Below, one piece after another: positions 47,439 to 55,742 of a stretch of DNA of 64,000 bases. This DNA is from Aureispira sp964404215 (lineage in GTDB: Bacteria; Bacteroidota; Bacteroidia; Chitinophagales; Saprospiraceae): the NCBI GenBank assembly GCA_964404215.1, contig CAYOJF010000003.1, positions 1 through 64,000 on the forward strand, read 5' to 3'. Both the position numbers and the translations under genes were made by a program. Below the pieces are notes generated by a model that saw only the letters and a program-made list of their open reading frames with translations, did not search any database and was not told the DNA's origin. Positions within the stretch are counted from its first letter, which is position 1. The number at the start of each line of letters is the position of its first letter.

Positions 47439-47598
47439 TACACTGTAAATTAAGTAAGCGAATTTTTTTACAGAGAATTTTTGATGCAGTTTGAGACAGA
47501 ACACAGCCTTGTAGCCTTAGCTACAAAGGCGAGTATCTAACGAAAAAATGCTCAAAAAGGCTCGCTTAAAAATGTTTGAAAACTTAGTTTACGGTGTA
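47439..47598. mobile_element. MITE-like palindromic element with 5-bp duplication
   Basis: This 160-bp element has inverted ends TACACTGTAAATTAAGT (47439-47455) and a partner at 47582-47598 (15 of 17 matching), flanked by the direct repeat TTTAG at 47434-47438 and 47599-47603. The whole element is an imperfect palindrome with a central GCCTTGTAGC/GCTACAAAGGC hairpin (47506-47530). There is no coding capacity. The right-hand TTTAG contains the stop codon of the hydrolase gene (complement of 47600-47602). Confidence 0.78.
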
Positions 47599-47599
47599 T

Positions 47600-48247
47600 T
47601 TAGGAGAGCTCTTCTAAAAGTGGATACAAGACTTTTCGGTCTATCACATGTTTTCCATCAAACCAAATGGACTTAAAACTCAATTGATGTGCTTCACAAA
47701 AAGTCGCCTGCTCTTCCAATCGTTTCTCAGTAATGTATTCATCTTGTTTACCAATGACCACATATTTTTTTAACGCCTCCCAATATTCCTGTTCGTCCAA
47801 ATAGTTAATATCCATAGGGAAACCTGCTCCCCAAAGAATCAAATTATGAACCGTCGTTTTGGTATGCTCTAGCCACCTGACTGCCGTTGCACCTCCTTGC
47901 GAAAAGCCTAATACATTAATAAATACCTCCTCATGAAGCTGGGGCACAAACAAATCATACAAATATTGCAAATAACGACTGTAATCCTCAATGGCTACCA
48001 ATCGGTCTTTTTTGGTCATCCAAGACGCCCCCACAATTCCTTTCTTTTCATTCCAATAAAATCGAGAAAATCCTTCTGGAGCAATTACTAAAGTATCTTC
48101 AGCAACGGCATCAAATTTATGAATAATTTGACTTGCTAATTGTCCATATCCATGCAATACAAAGAAAATTTTTTGAATGGATTTAGAAGGTTTACCAATC
48201 GTATAATAATGAGCTGTTGTTGGAATTTTGACTTGATGAGCTTCCAT
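47600..48247 (-). CDS. Alpha/beta hydrolase (carboxylesterase-like)
   Basis: This 215-residue cytoplasmic protein has the small phospholipase/carboxylesterase-type alpha/beta hydrolase fold. The nucleophile Ser116 is in the elbow GFSQGG, the oxyanion loop is near LHGYGQ (31-36), and the acid and base are likely Asp169 (GKQDEY) and His200 (DGKHVID). It has no signal peptide. The natural substrate is not evident. The gene is divergent from the YfhO-like gene, and its stop codon lies in the target duplication of the adjacent mobile element. Confidence 0.88.
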   Translation of the reverse strand: MEAHQVKIPTTAHYYTIGKPSKSIQKIFFVLHGYGQLASQIIHKFDAVAEDTLVIAPEGFSRFYWNEKKGIVGASWMTKKDRLVAIEDYSRYLQYLYDLFVPQLHEEVFINVLGFSQGGATAVRWLEHTKTTVHNLILWGAGFPMDINYLDEQEYWEALKKYVVIGKQDEYITEKRLEEQATFCEAHQLSFKSIWFDGKHVIDRKVLYPLLEELS

Positions 48248-48407
48248 AAAGAATAAGAATTTTGATGTTTACACAAAAAAGCTATATTTTGGGTTGAATA
48301 ATACCAAAATTAGAGAAAATCATTCTTATCTGTCTATCATTTTCAAATATTTAGATTACCGATAGTAACAGATAAAACTACTGTGGCAGACCTGCCAAAT
48401 AAGAATT

Positions 48408-51041
48408 ATGAGTAAAGATAAAAAGAATACCTCGTCTACAACTCCTACTAAGGATAATTTACTTACAACATGGTTGAAGCACCTAGGGGCCTATTTTGCT
48501 CTGATGGTAGTGGCTATGCTCTACTTCAGCCCTATTGTTTTTGAAGATATGTCGTTAAGTCAGAGTGATAATGTGCAAGCCACATTGATACAAAAAGAAA
48601 TTTCTGATTATAGAGCGATAGAGGGGAGAGAAATCATGTGGACCAATAACGTTTTTGGTGGGATGCCTACTTCATTGCTTCGCAATCACAATATCAACTA
48701 TGTAGAGACAGTGGTTACCAAACCTATTGTGCTATTCAAGAAGTTCAATATTTGGATCACCTTATTTATGATCATGTTCTTTGCTTATGTAGGACTAGTA
48801 CTGATCGGGGCACCTCCTCTGATGAGCATACCTATAGCCGCTATATTAGGGTTTTTCACCGCCAATACACTCTATCTGGAAGCGGGACACTCTGGTAAAA
48901 TGGTTGTTTTATCGACTGTTACAGCTGTAATAGGAGCCGCCATATTTGCCTATCGGAAAAATATTTGGTTAGGAGCCGCCATATTTGCGATGGCATTGAG
49001 TCAAAATTTAGCCAACAATCACCCGCAGATTAGTTACTATATGTTGATGGCTGTAGCAATAATCAGTCTTGGTTTTTTGGTTGACTCTATTCAGAAAAAA
49101 ACACTGCCTCATTTTGGCAAATTTACAGGAGCCATGCTAGTTGCTAGTTTATTAGCACTGATGTCTAATTTAGGTTTATTGTGGCCAGTATATGAATATG
49201 GTCAAGAGTCTACCCGTGGTAAAACAGAGCTCACATCTGCCGAAACAAAAGAGGGATTATCCAAAGATTATGTCTTTGGTATGAGTCTAGAAAAATCAGA
49301 GATAGCCATGCTGATGTTCCCTAATTTTCATGGGGCAACACAAGCTAAAAATCATGCTGTAAAAAATGGTCAAATTAATAGAGAAAGTGCCACAGGTAAA
49401 GCCCTCAGTTCCCCTGCTGTACAACAACAGCTCCGTGTAGCGTCCCAAAAAGCAGGTGTTAGCAATGACCAACAGTATCAGCAGTTTTTCAGCCAGATAA
49501 TTGGTAAATACATGAGTCAATATAGGGGATCTCAATCCATTACGGGAGGTCCACTTTATTATGGGGCCGTTGTTTGTTTCTTATTTTTCTTGGCATTATT
49601 ACTCATTAGAGGGCATCTAAAATGGAGTATTATAGCAACAATGTCCTTCTTTGTCATTTTATCTTGGGGTAAGTTTTTCCCGATAATCAATGATTTGATG
49701 TACAACTACTTCCCATTATATTCAAAATTCAGGGATACCAAAATGACTTTGCTGGTGGGTCAACCACTGGTTATTTTAGCGATAGGTTATGGGCTGACAC
49801 AACTTTCTAAGTTTGATCCAGAGCAATACAAAAACACTTGGTCTGCCAAACTACTAGCGAAAATTAATCAAGAAGTAAGTGCTCAAAACTATGTCTTATT
49901 AGGAGGGGCTATTGCTTTAGGAATCTGTGTTATTAGTTACTTGTATCTTTCGATGACCACCCTATCTGCTCCTGGAGATAAGGAACTTCGTGTTATTAGT
50001 GCAAAACTGGTCAATGCTCTACAAGCTGACCGTGCTGCCTTAGCCAAAGCAGATATTGGTCGAGCAATCGGATTTATCCTTGTTTCTATTATTCCACTTG
50101 TTCTCTATACTCGTAAGGTGATCAAACTGGAACTTGGTGTTTTGATTGTAGCCGCCATTGCTTGTATTGATCTCAATATGGTCAACAAAGAATACTTAAC
50201 CCCAGATGATTATACAGAATATGACTATAGAACAGCTAGTAGTAAAATCATCAAGAATGTACCACCTAATAGCCAAAAAATCAATAGAGATAAAGATCTT
50301 TCTTTTCATGTAGTGGACTACTCTAATGGATCTCCTAGCCAGAGTGCTATGGCAAGTGGGTTCCATAAAAGTATGGGAGGATATTTTGCTGCTAAACCCC
50401 TGCTATACCAAGAATTTTGGTATACTTACCAAATGGATAACCCAGGTGTAGCCCTTCAGAATAACACCAATTTATTTGACATGCTTAATGTCAAATATAT
50501 CCTAACCCCTGATCGTAAACTGATGGATAATCCAACGGCATTGGGTAATGCTTGGTTTGTCAATAAAGTAAATGTAGTCGCTAACGCAGACGAAGAGTTA
50601 CAATCACTCAATGGTCTAAATACAACTCAAGAGGCAGTGGTACAAGAGCGTTATAAAGATTATGTACAAAACAATGGGAATTATGCTCCCGGCGATAGAA
50701 TATTTTTATCAAAATATCATCCTGAAGAACTGACCTATCAGTCTGAAACTACTGAAAGTAGATTTGCCGTATTCTCAGAAATGTACTACCCTCCTTCTAA
50801 AGGTTGGACGGTCTATATTGATGGTGAAAAAGCAGATCCATTTGTCAAGACAAACTATGTGCTTCGTGGACTAATGATCCCAGCAGGAAAGCATGAGATT
50901 GTGATGAAGTTTGAGCCACAGTCTATCTTATTAGGTAGAAAAGTAGGAGCAATTGCTTCTTCTATCATCATTCTTTTAGTTATCTTTTTTGGCTATCAGT
51001 CTATCCAAAACAAAAAGAAAGAGGACGCTGTAGAAGTCTAA
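48408..51041 (+). CDS. YfhO-like polytopic membrane protein
   Basis: This 877-residue inner-membrane protein has about a dozen hydrophobic helices spread over residues 24-600 and a last helix near 845-865. The large soluble part (about 610-840) includes NLFDMLNVKYILTPD and YPPSKGWTVYIDGEKA, which are typical of YfhO-family proteins. These resemble GT-C type glycosyltransferases and are linked to glycosylation of cell-surface polymers or lipids. The start codon opens a short basic cytoplasmic tail. It precedes two methyltransferases and a glycosyltransferase-like protein, which fits a cell-surface glycan role (inference). The protein contains a small in-frame duplication (GAAIFA twice near 178-197). 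Confidence 0.85.
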   Translation: MSKDKKNTSSTTPTKDNLLTTWLKHLGAYFALMVVAMLYFSPIVFEDMSLSQSDNVQATLIQKEISDYRAIEGREIMWTNNVFGGMPTSLLRNHNINYVETVVTKPIVLFKKFNIWITLFMIMFFAYVGLVLIGAPPLMSIPIAAILGFFTANTLYLEAGHSGKMVVLSTVTAVIGAAIFAYRKNIWLGAAIFAMALSQNLANNHPQISYYMLMAVAIISLGFLVDSIQKKTLPHFGKFTGAMLVASLLALMSNLGLLWPVYEYGQESTRGKTELTSAETKEGLSKDYVFGMSLEKSEIAMLMFPNFHGATQAKNHAVKNGQINRESATGKALSSPAVQQQLRVASQKAGVSNDQQYQQFFSQIIGKYMSQYRGSQSITGGPLYYGAVVCFLFFLALLLIRGHLKWSIIATMSFFVILSWGKFFPIINDLMYNYFPLYSKFRDTKMTLLVGQPLVILAIGYGLTQLSKFDPEQYKNTWSAKLLAKINQEVSAQNYVLLGGAIALGICVISYLYLSMTTLSAPGDKELRVISAKLVNALQADRAALAKADIGRAIGFILVSIIPLVLYTRKVIKLELGVLIVAAIACIDLNMVNKEYLTPDDYTEYDYRTASSKIIKNVPPNSQKINRDKDLSFHVVDYSNGSPSQSAMASGFHKSMGGYFAAKPLLYQEFWYTYQMDNPGVALQNNTNLFDMLNVKYILTPDRKLMDNPTALGNAWFVNKVNVVANADEELQSLNGLNTTQEAVVQERYKDYVQNNGNYAPGDRIFLSKYHPEELTYQSETTESRFAVFSEMYYPPSKGWTVYIDGEKADPFVKTNYVLRGLMIPAGKHEIVMKFEPQSILLGRKVGAIASSIIILLVIFFGYQSIQNKKKEDAVEV

Positions 51042-51090
51042 AAAATAACTCTTACCTTAAATCACGTCCATACATTCGAGCCAATAAACC

Positions 51091-51981
51091 ATGAAAAAAG
51101 ACAATTTTAAAAGTTTAAGTTATTCTTCTCATGAGAAGCATTATGACAACCACTTATCTCGTATGAAGAGATTGACAGAAAAATCGTCTGTCAACTACTG
51201 GAGACAGTGTAGAATGTATAATCTTTTGACTCCTCTCCTCTCTAAATCTAGCAATGATAAATGGCTAACAGTTGGTGATGGAGTAGGAACAGATGCCAAC
51301 TGGCTGTTTGATATGGGAGTAGATGCAGAAGCCTCTGATATTTCTGATGTATTGCTAAAAATGGCTCATGCAGAAGGTTTTATCAAAAGCTACAGTAAAG
51401 AAAATGCGGAGAGTTTAAGCTATGAGGAAAATACTTTTGATTATGCTTTGTGCAAAGAGGCCTATCATCATTTCCCTCGTCCTTACATTGCTGTCTACGA
51501 AATGTTACGGGTGGCAAAAAAAGGTATTGTCTTAATTGAGCCAGTGGATATTGGTATTCAAATGCCTTGGATTATATTCTTAAAAAATGTCCTAGATAAA
51601 ATTTCACCTACGCTGATTGATAAAATATGGAAAAACCGCTATTCCTTTGAGACCGTTGGTAACTATGTTTATAAAGTTTCTGAAAGAGAAATAGAAAAAA
51701 TTGCCATGGGGATTAATCTTCCTTGTATTGCCTTCAAGGGAATCAATGACTACTATTCTCCCAACATGGATTTGTCTAACCCTGTCATTAATCAAAAAGC
51801 GTTTTCAAAAGTTAAATCAAAAATTGCCTTTAGGAATTTTTTCTGTAAGCTGGGGATTATACCCTATCAAACACAGTCCTGTATCATATTCAAAGAATAT
51901 CCAGACGAAGCAACCATTGATAGGCTAAAAAAAGATAATTATAAATTTATCAAACTAAAAGCAAACCCCTACTTGAAGTAG
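51091..51981 (+). CDS. Class I SAM-dependent methyltransferase
   Basis: This 296-residue protein has a Rossmann methyltransferase core: motif I WLTVGDGVGTDANWL near 66-80, an acidic residue in DAEASDISD, NTFDYALCKEAYHHFPRP near 124-142 and the following LRVAKKGIVLIEP strand. The substrate is not evident. The C-terminal part (about 190-296) is unusual and may bind the acceptor. The gene lies 49 bp after the YfhO-like gene and upstream of an FkbM-type methyltransferase, which suggests modification of a surface glycan or lipid. Confidence 0.87.
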   Translation: MKKDNFKSLSYSSHEKHYDNHLSRMKRLTEKSSVNYWRQCRMYNLLTPLLSKSSNDKWLTVGDGVGTDANWLFDMGVDAEASDISDVLLKMAHAEGFIKSYSKENAESLSYEENTFDYALCKEAYHHFPRPYIAVYEMLRVAKKGIVLIEPVDIGIQMPWIIFLKNVLDKISPTLIDKIWKNRYSFETVGNYVYKVSEREIEKIAMGINLPCIAFKGINDYYSPNMDLSNPVINQKAFSKVKSKIAFRNFFCKLGIIPYQTQSCIIFKEYPDEATIDRLKKDNYKFIKLKANPYLK

Positions 51982-52129
51982 TATTTTCAGTCTGATGCTA
52001 TACATCAACCTAATATCTAGATGTGCTACAAAAGGCACCTCTAAAGAACTTAATGCTCTAAATATGTTAGTCGCTCAATAAGATGAGTAATTTCCATAGA
52101 GGTATCCATTTGTACAAAAATAACCTATT

Positions 52130-52900
52130 ATGTTTCAAACAATCCTTAATAAAATTCATAAAAAAACATTCCAACTCAATGTCAACTATCAGCCATTGGA
52201 CAACCCCGTAAAAATAGCTACGGACTATGAAGAAGGATTTTGTCATCTTCCCAAAAAGCTACTACATCCTGGGGCAGTCATATACTCTTTTGGAGCTGGA
52301 GAAGACATTGAAGTCGAAATAAAACTAATCACACAATATGGGTGTGAAGTACATATATTTGACCCTACTCCTCGTTCAGAAAAACATATTGAATACATTA
52401 AAACACAAATAAGAGCAGGTAAAACCGCTTACTTTTCTGACAATAAAAAGAGCTATCAACTAGAAGAAAAGCATCTTGATAAAATACATTTTTATCCTAT
52501 TGGAATTTGGAAAGAGGATACGACTATAAAATTCTATAAGCCCTCTAATGAAAAACACGTTTCTCATTCTATTACGAATCTCCAAAAAACAGAAAATCAC
52601 ATAGAGGTCCCCGTCAAAAAATTATCGACCATTATGAAAGAAAATGGTCACTCAAAGGTAGATTTTTTGAAAATGGATATTGAAGGAGCAGAATTTGAAG
52701 TGATTGATGAACTACTAGCTTCTCAAACGGCATTCAATGTCCTATATTTAGAGTTCCATCATCCAGACATGAAGCAATACAAACAAAGTACAGAGTACAT
52801 CGGCTCCTACATCAAGAAGCTAGAAGCAGCTGGATATGTGTTTCTGTCAGGCTTCAAAAATAAATATTATAGTTGTGCTCATACCAATTTTCTAAAATAA
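52130..52900 (+). CDS. FkbM-family methyltransferase
   Basis: This 256-residue protein has a SAM-binding start (VIYSFGAGEDIEVEI near 50-64, with EVHIFDPTP) and the FkbM signature VDFLKMDIEGAEFEVIDELL near 178-198. Members methylate sugar or polyketide hydroxyls and are common in glycan clusters. The stop codon lies 4 bp before the next gene (glycosyltransferase-like), so the two are translationally linked. It has no signal peptide or membrane helix. Confidence 0.9.
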   Translation: MFQTILNKIHKKTFQLNVNYQPLDNPVKIATDYEEGFCHLPKKLLHPGAVIYSFGAGEDIEVEIKLITQYGCEVHIFDPTPRSEKHIEYIKTQIRAGKTAYFSDNKKSYQLEEKHLDKIHFYPIGIWKEDTTIKFYKPSNEKHVSHSITNLQKTENHIEVPVKKLSTIMKENGHSKVDFLKMDIEGAEFEVIDELLASQTAFNVLYLEFHHPDMKQYKQSTEYIGSYIKKLEAAGYVFLSGFKNKYYSCAHTNFLK

Positions 52901-52904
52901 AGGC

Positions 52905-53858
52905 ATGGATTTACCCATTCTCCTCCTCATTTTCAATCGACCTGACAATGCTCAACGCTTGCTTGACCAATTGAGAAAGATACAACCGACTCAGCTCTAT
53001 ATAGGAGCTGATGGAGCACGTATACACAAGGAAGGAGAAACAGTACTGGTACAAAAAGCTAGAGCTATTTTTGAGCAAATTGATTGGGACTGTACCATAC
53101 ATACGCTCTATCGAGCAGATAACCTAGGTTGCAGAGCTGCTGTAGCAGGAGCTATTGATTGGTTTTTTGAACAAGTAGAATATGGGGTCATACTAGAAGA
53201 TGATTGTCTACCTCATCTAGATTTTTTTGCTTTTTGTCAGCAGATGCTTCATACCTATCAGGATAAAAAAGAAGTAGTACATATTGGTGGATTCAATTGT
53301 TTCCATACCCCTCCTAATAGTGATTATTTTTTCACCCAACAAGCCTTAGTTTGGGGATGGGCAACTTGGCGGGATCGTTGGCAAGCATTTGATTTAGATA
53401 TGAAAATGCTCCCAACTTATATCGAAAGTAAACAACAGGAAAAACCATTGTTCAATAGTATACTCGCTCAGCAGTATATTTTTGATAAATGGTTGACTAC
53501 CTATCGAAAAGAAAATAGTTCTTGGGCTTATGCTTGGGCGTTTGAAGTATTTGCCAAAAATAAAGTCTGCATCTTGCCTACCTCTAATCTAATTACGAAT
53601 ATTGGTTTTGATGCCGCAGCTACCCATACCAACAAAGCCCCCTCCTATCTACAACCCGCCACTACAAAACGGTTAAAGTTCCCTGTCCAGTTTGCATCTA
53701 AAAAGCCCTTAGAAAAATCCTCTCTTTCATTGGTCGACCCAATAGTAGACAAGGCAATATTTCATGCGGTTCATAAAAGCAAACTACTGCTCTGGGGCAA
53801 TCATTTGATCCCTCAATTCATGATTGATTTACTCAAAAAATTACTCCACAAAAAATAG
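52905..53858 (+). CDS. Glycosyltransferase family 2-like (GT-A) protein
   Basis: This 317-residue protein begins LPILLLIFNRPDNAQRLL and has GVILEDDCLPHLDFF (acidic DxD-like motif, about residues 87-100) and WGWATWRDRW, a pattern found in GT-A nucleotide-sugar transferases sometimes misnamed hemolytic protein HlpA. It probably adds a sugar to a surface polymer or protein. The gene starts 4 bp after the FkbM gene and ends 8 bp before the DUF2851 gene, so these form an operon. Donor and acceptor are unknown. Confidence 0.82.
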   Translation: MDLPILLLIFNRPDNAQRLLDQLRKIQPTQLYIGADGARIHKEGETVLVQKARAIFEQIDWDCTIHTLYRADNLGCRAAVAGAIDWFFEQVEYGVILEDDCLPHLDFFAFCQQMLHTYQDKKEVVHIGGFNCFHTPPNSDYFFTQQALVWGWATWRDRWQAFDLDMKMLPTYIESKQQEKPLFNSILAQQYIFDKWLTTYRKENSSWAYAWAFEVFAKNKVCILPTSNLITNIGFDAAATHTNKAPSYLQPATTKRLKFPVQFASKKPLEKSSLSLVDPIVDKAIFHAVHKSKLLLWGNHLIPQFMIDLLKKLLHKK

Positions 53859-53866
53859 CTTTCCTG

Positions 53867-55153
53867 ATGAATTTCCCTGAAGCCTTTCTACATTATGTAT
53901 GGAAACTGAGATTATTTGACCATGAAGCTCTCGTAACCACTACAGGTATTCCTATAGAAATTATTGCTACAGGAATACACAATCACCATGCAGGTCCAGA
54001 TTTCAGCAATGCTAGAGTACGTATAGGCGAAACCCTCTGGGCAGGTAGCGTAGAAATGCACAAAAAATCGTCGGACTGGTTACTACATGGACACCAGACA
54101 GATGATGCTTACAATAACACCATCTTGCACGTAGTCTACGAAGATGATAAAATCATACTGGATCCCAATGGGAATCCAATCCCAACCTTAGTACTCGCCG
54201 ATAAAATACCAGCCTCCTATCAACAACGCTATTGGAAACTACTCTACAATGAATACTGGATCCCCTGCCAAGCTCATATTCAGCAAATAGATTCTACTCA
54301 TCCTGTATGGGCAATGTGGTTAGATAGATTGATATTAGAACGCCTTGAGAAAAAAACAACAATTATTCAGGCAGAACTCCAACAGACACAAAATAACTGG
54401 GAAGAGACTTTTTATCGTCTACTGGCACGTAACTTTGGTGTCAAACAAAATACCGCTCCTTTTGAAGCATTGGCAAAAGCATTGCCACTCAAAATACTAA
54501 CTAAACACAAAACTAATCTTTTTCAATTAGAAGCCTTATTATTAGGGCAAGCTGGTTTTTTAGCATCAGATTTTGAAGATAAATATGTCCTTGATTTACA
54601 AAAAGAATATCAATATTTAGCCCAAAAATATCAACTCGTTCCTTTGCTAGCTGCTAGTTGGAAATTCGGAAAGATGCGTCCTGCTGCTTATCCTACCATT
54701 AGGATTGCTCAATTTGCAAAACTCATTCATCAATCCATTCATTTATTCTCCAAAATATTAGCTACTAGTGATCCCAAAACATTAATCGCCTTTTTTGATA
54801 TAAAACTAGAAGGCTACTGGTTGACCCACTACCGACTCGGAGAAGATTCTCCTAAACGAAACAAGACCTTAGGAAAAGCAACCAAACAACTCATTCTGAT
54901 CAATACAGTGGCCCCAATACTATTTGTATATGGTCAGTACAAAGCCGAAGAACAGTACAAAATCAAAGCTTTTGATCTACTCAAGTATCTCCCTAAAGAA
55001 AAGAATAGCATTCTTAGTAATTGGGAAGACTTAGGTGTTTGTGCCCAATCTGCATTAGATTCCCAAGCATTGCTACACCTCAAAAACAATTACTGTTCTC
55101 AGAAAAAGTGCCTAGATTGTGCAATTGGGAATAAAATTATCCAAACAAAGTAA
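53867..55153 (+). CDS. DUF2851 family protein
   Basis: This 428-residue protein opens with MNFPEAFLHYVWKLRLFD and contains NHHAGPDFSNARVRIG and WAGSVEMHKKSSDWLLHGH (about 42-78), the conserved block of DUF2851, with a C-terminal cluster of four cysteines (GVCAQSALDS, YCSQKKCLDCAIG near 395-424) that may bind metal. The family is common in Bacteroidota. I know of no proven function; the conserved His/Asp/Glu residues would suit a nuclease-like or metal site (inference). It follows the glycosyltransferase-like gene by 8 bp. Confidence 0.87.
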   Translation: MNFPEAFLHYVWKLRLFDHEALVTTTGIPIEIIATGIHNHHAGPDFSNARVRIGETLWAGSVEMHKKSSDWLLHGHQTDDAYNNTILHVVYEDDKIILDPNGNPIPTLVLADKIPASYQQRYWKLLYNEYWIPCQAHIQQIDSTHPVWAMWLDRLILERLEKKTTIIQAELQQTQNNWEETFYRLLARNFGVKQNTAPFEALAKALPLKILTKHKTNLFQLEALLLGQAGFLASDFEDKYVLDLQKEYQYLAQKYQLVPLLAASWKFGKMRPAAYPTIRIAQFAKLIHQSIHLFSKILATSDPKTLIAFFDIKLEGYWLTHYRLGEDSPKRNKTLGKATKQLILINTVAPILFVYGQYKAEEQYKIKAFDLLKYLPKEKNSILSNWEDLGVCAQSALDSQALLHLKNNYCSQKKCLDCAIGNKIIQTK

Positions 55154-55188
55154 CTGCTACTTCTCTATTTTTGGTTAAATTAGAGGCT

Positions 55189-55632
55189 ATGTTAGATATA
55201 AAAGAAACATTATTAAACTATGCTTCCGCCACTTCGCATCAAGTCACCTTGCTGGAAGATGATAAATTTCAGATTCGTTTTGAATTTGCAATGGAAGAAG
55301 GACAAAAAAATAGAATACAAACCGTTTGGTGTTGGATTATAGCAGATCGAATCCCAGACGAAAAGTGTGTTTATTTTACCAGTCCCATAGGGACTTACAA
55401 CCCTACCATTGACTTGTACCAATTACTTAGAGATGCTGGCAGGGCTTTTTATTCGACGGTTACTTTAGTTCCTAACAAAGATACACAAGGTAAACCCATC
55501 GAATCTATTACGGTCCAAGCAAGTCCTCTATTGAAGTATTTAACTAAAGATGCGTTCTTACATATCCTTTCAGAAGTAGCAGGTGTAGCAGATATTCTTG
55601 AAGAAAAATATTTCGGTAACATCTCTCATTAA
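55189..55632 (+). CDS. Conserved-looking protein of unknown function
   Basis: This is a 147-residue soluble protein from the ATG at 55189 (MLDIKETLL); a start at 55171 would add six residues. Its pattern of an N-terminal amphipathic helix, a beta-meander (VTLLEDDKFQIRFEF, TVWCWIIADRI) and C-terminal helices recalls small chaperone-like YbjN or type III chaperone folds, but I see no diagnostic motif and give no family. It lies 35 bp after the DUF2851 gene and ends before a strong hairpin, so it is likely the last gene of that operon. Confidence 0.72.
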   Translation: MLDIKETLLNYASATSHQVTLLEDDKFQIRFEFAMEEGQKNRIQTVWCWIIADRIPDEKCVYFTSPIGTYNPTIDLYQLLRDAGRAFYSTVTLVPNKDTQGKPIESITVQASPLLKYLTKDAFLHILSEVAGVADILEEKYFGNISH

Positions 55633-55661
55633 AACATCGTTCTATTCTTAGAATTCGTTTT

Positions 55662-55702
55662 AGAGCCTGTTTAAGAATTAAGTTAATTTTTAAACAGGCT
55701 CT
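55662..55702 (+). terminator. 13-bp hairpin, probable terminator
   Basis: A perfect 13-bp stem (AGAGCCTGTTTAA at 55662-55674, complement at 55690-55702) with a 15-base AT-rich loop, 29 bases after the preceding stop codon. The T tract after it is poor. The left arm resembles the repeat arm at 34394-34417. Confidence 0.55.
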
Positions 55703-55742
55703 TAGAGCTTCCTTTCAATCACTATCAGTCTTAGCTAAATTC

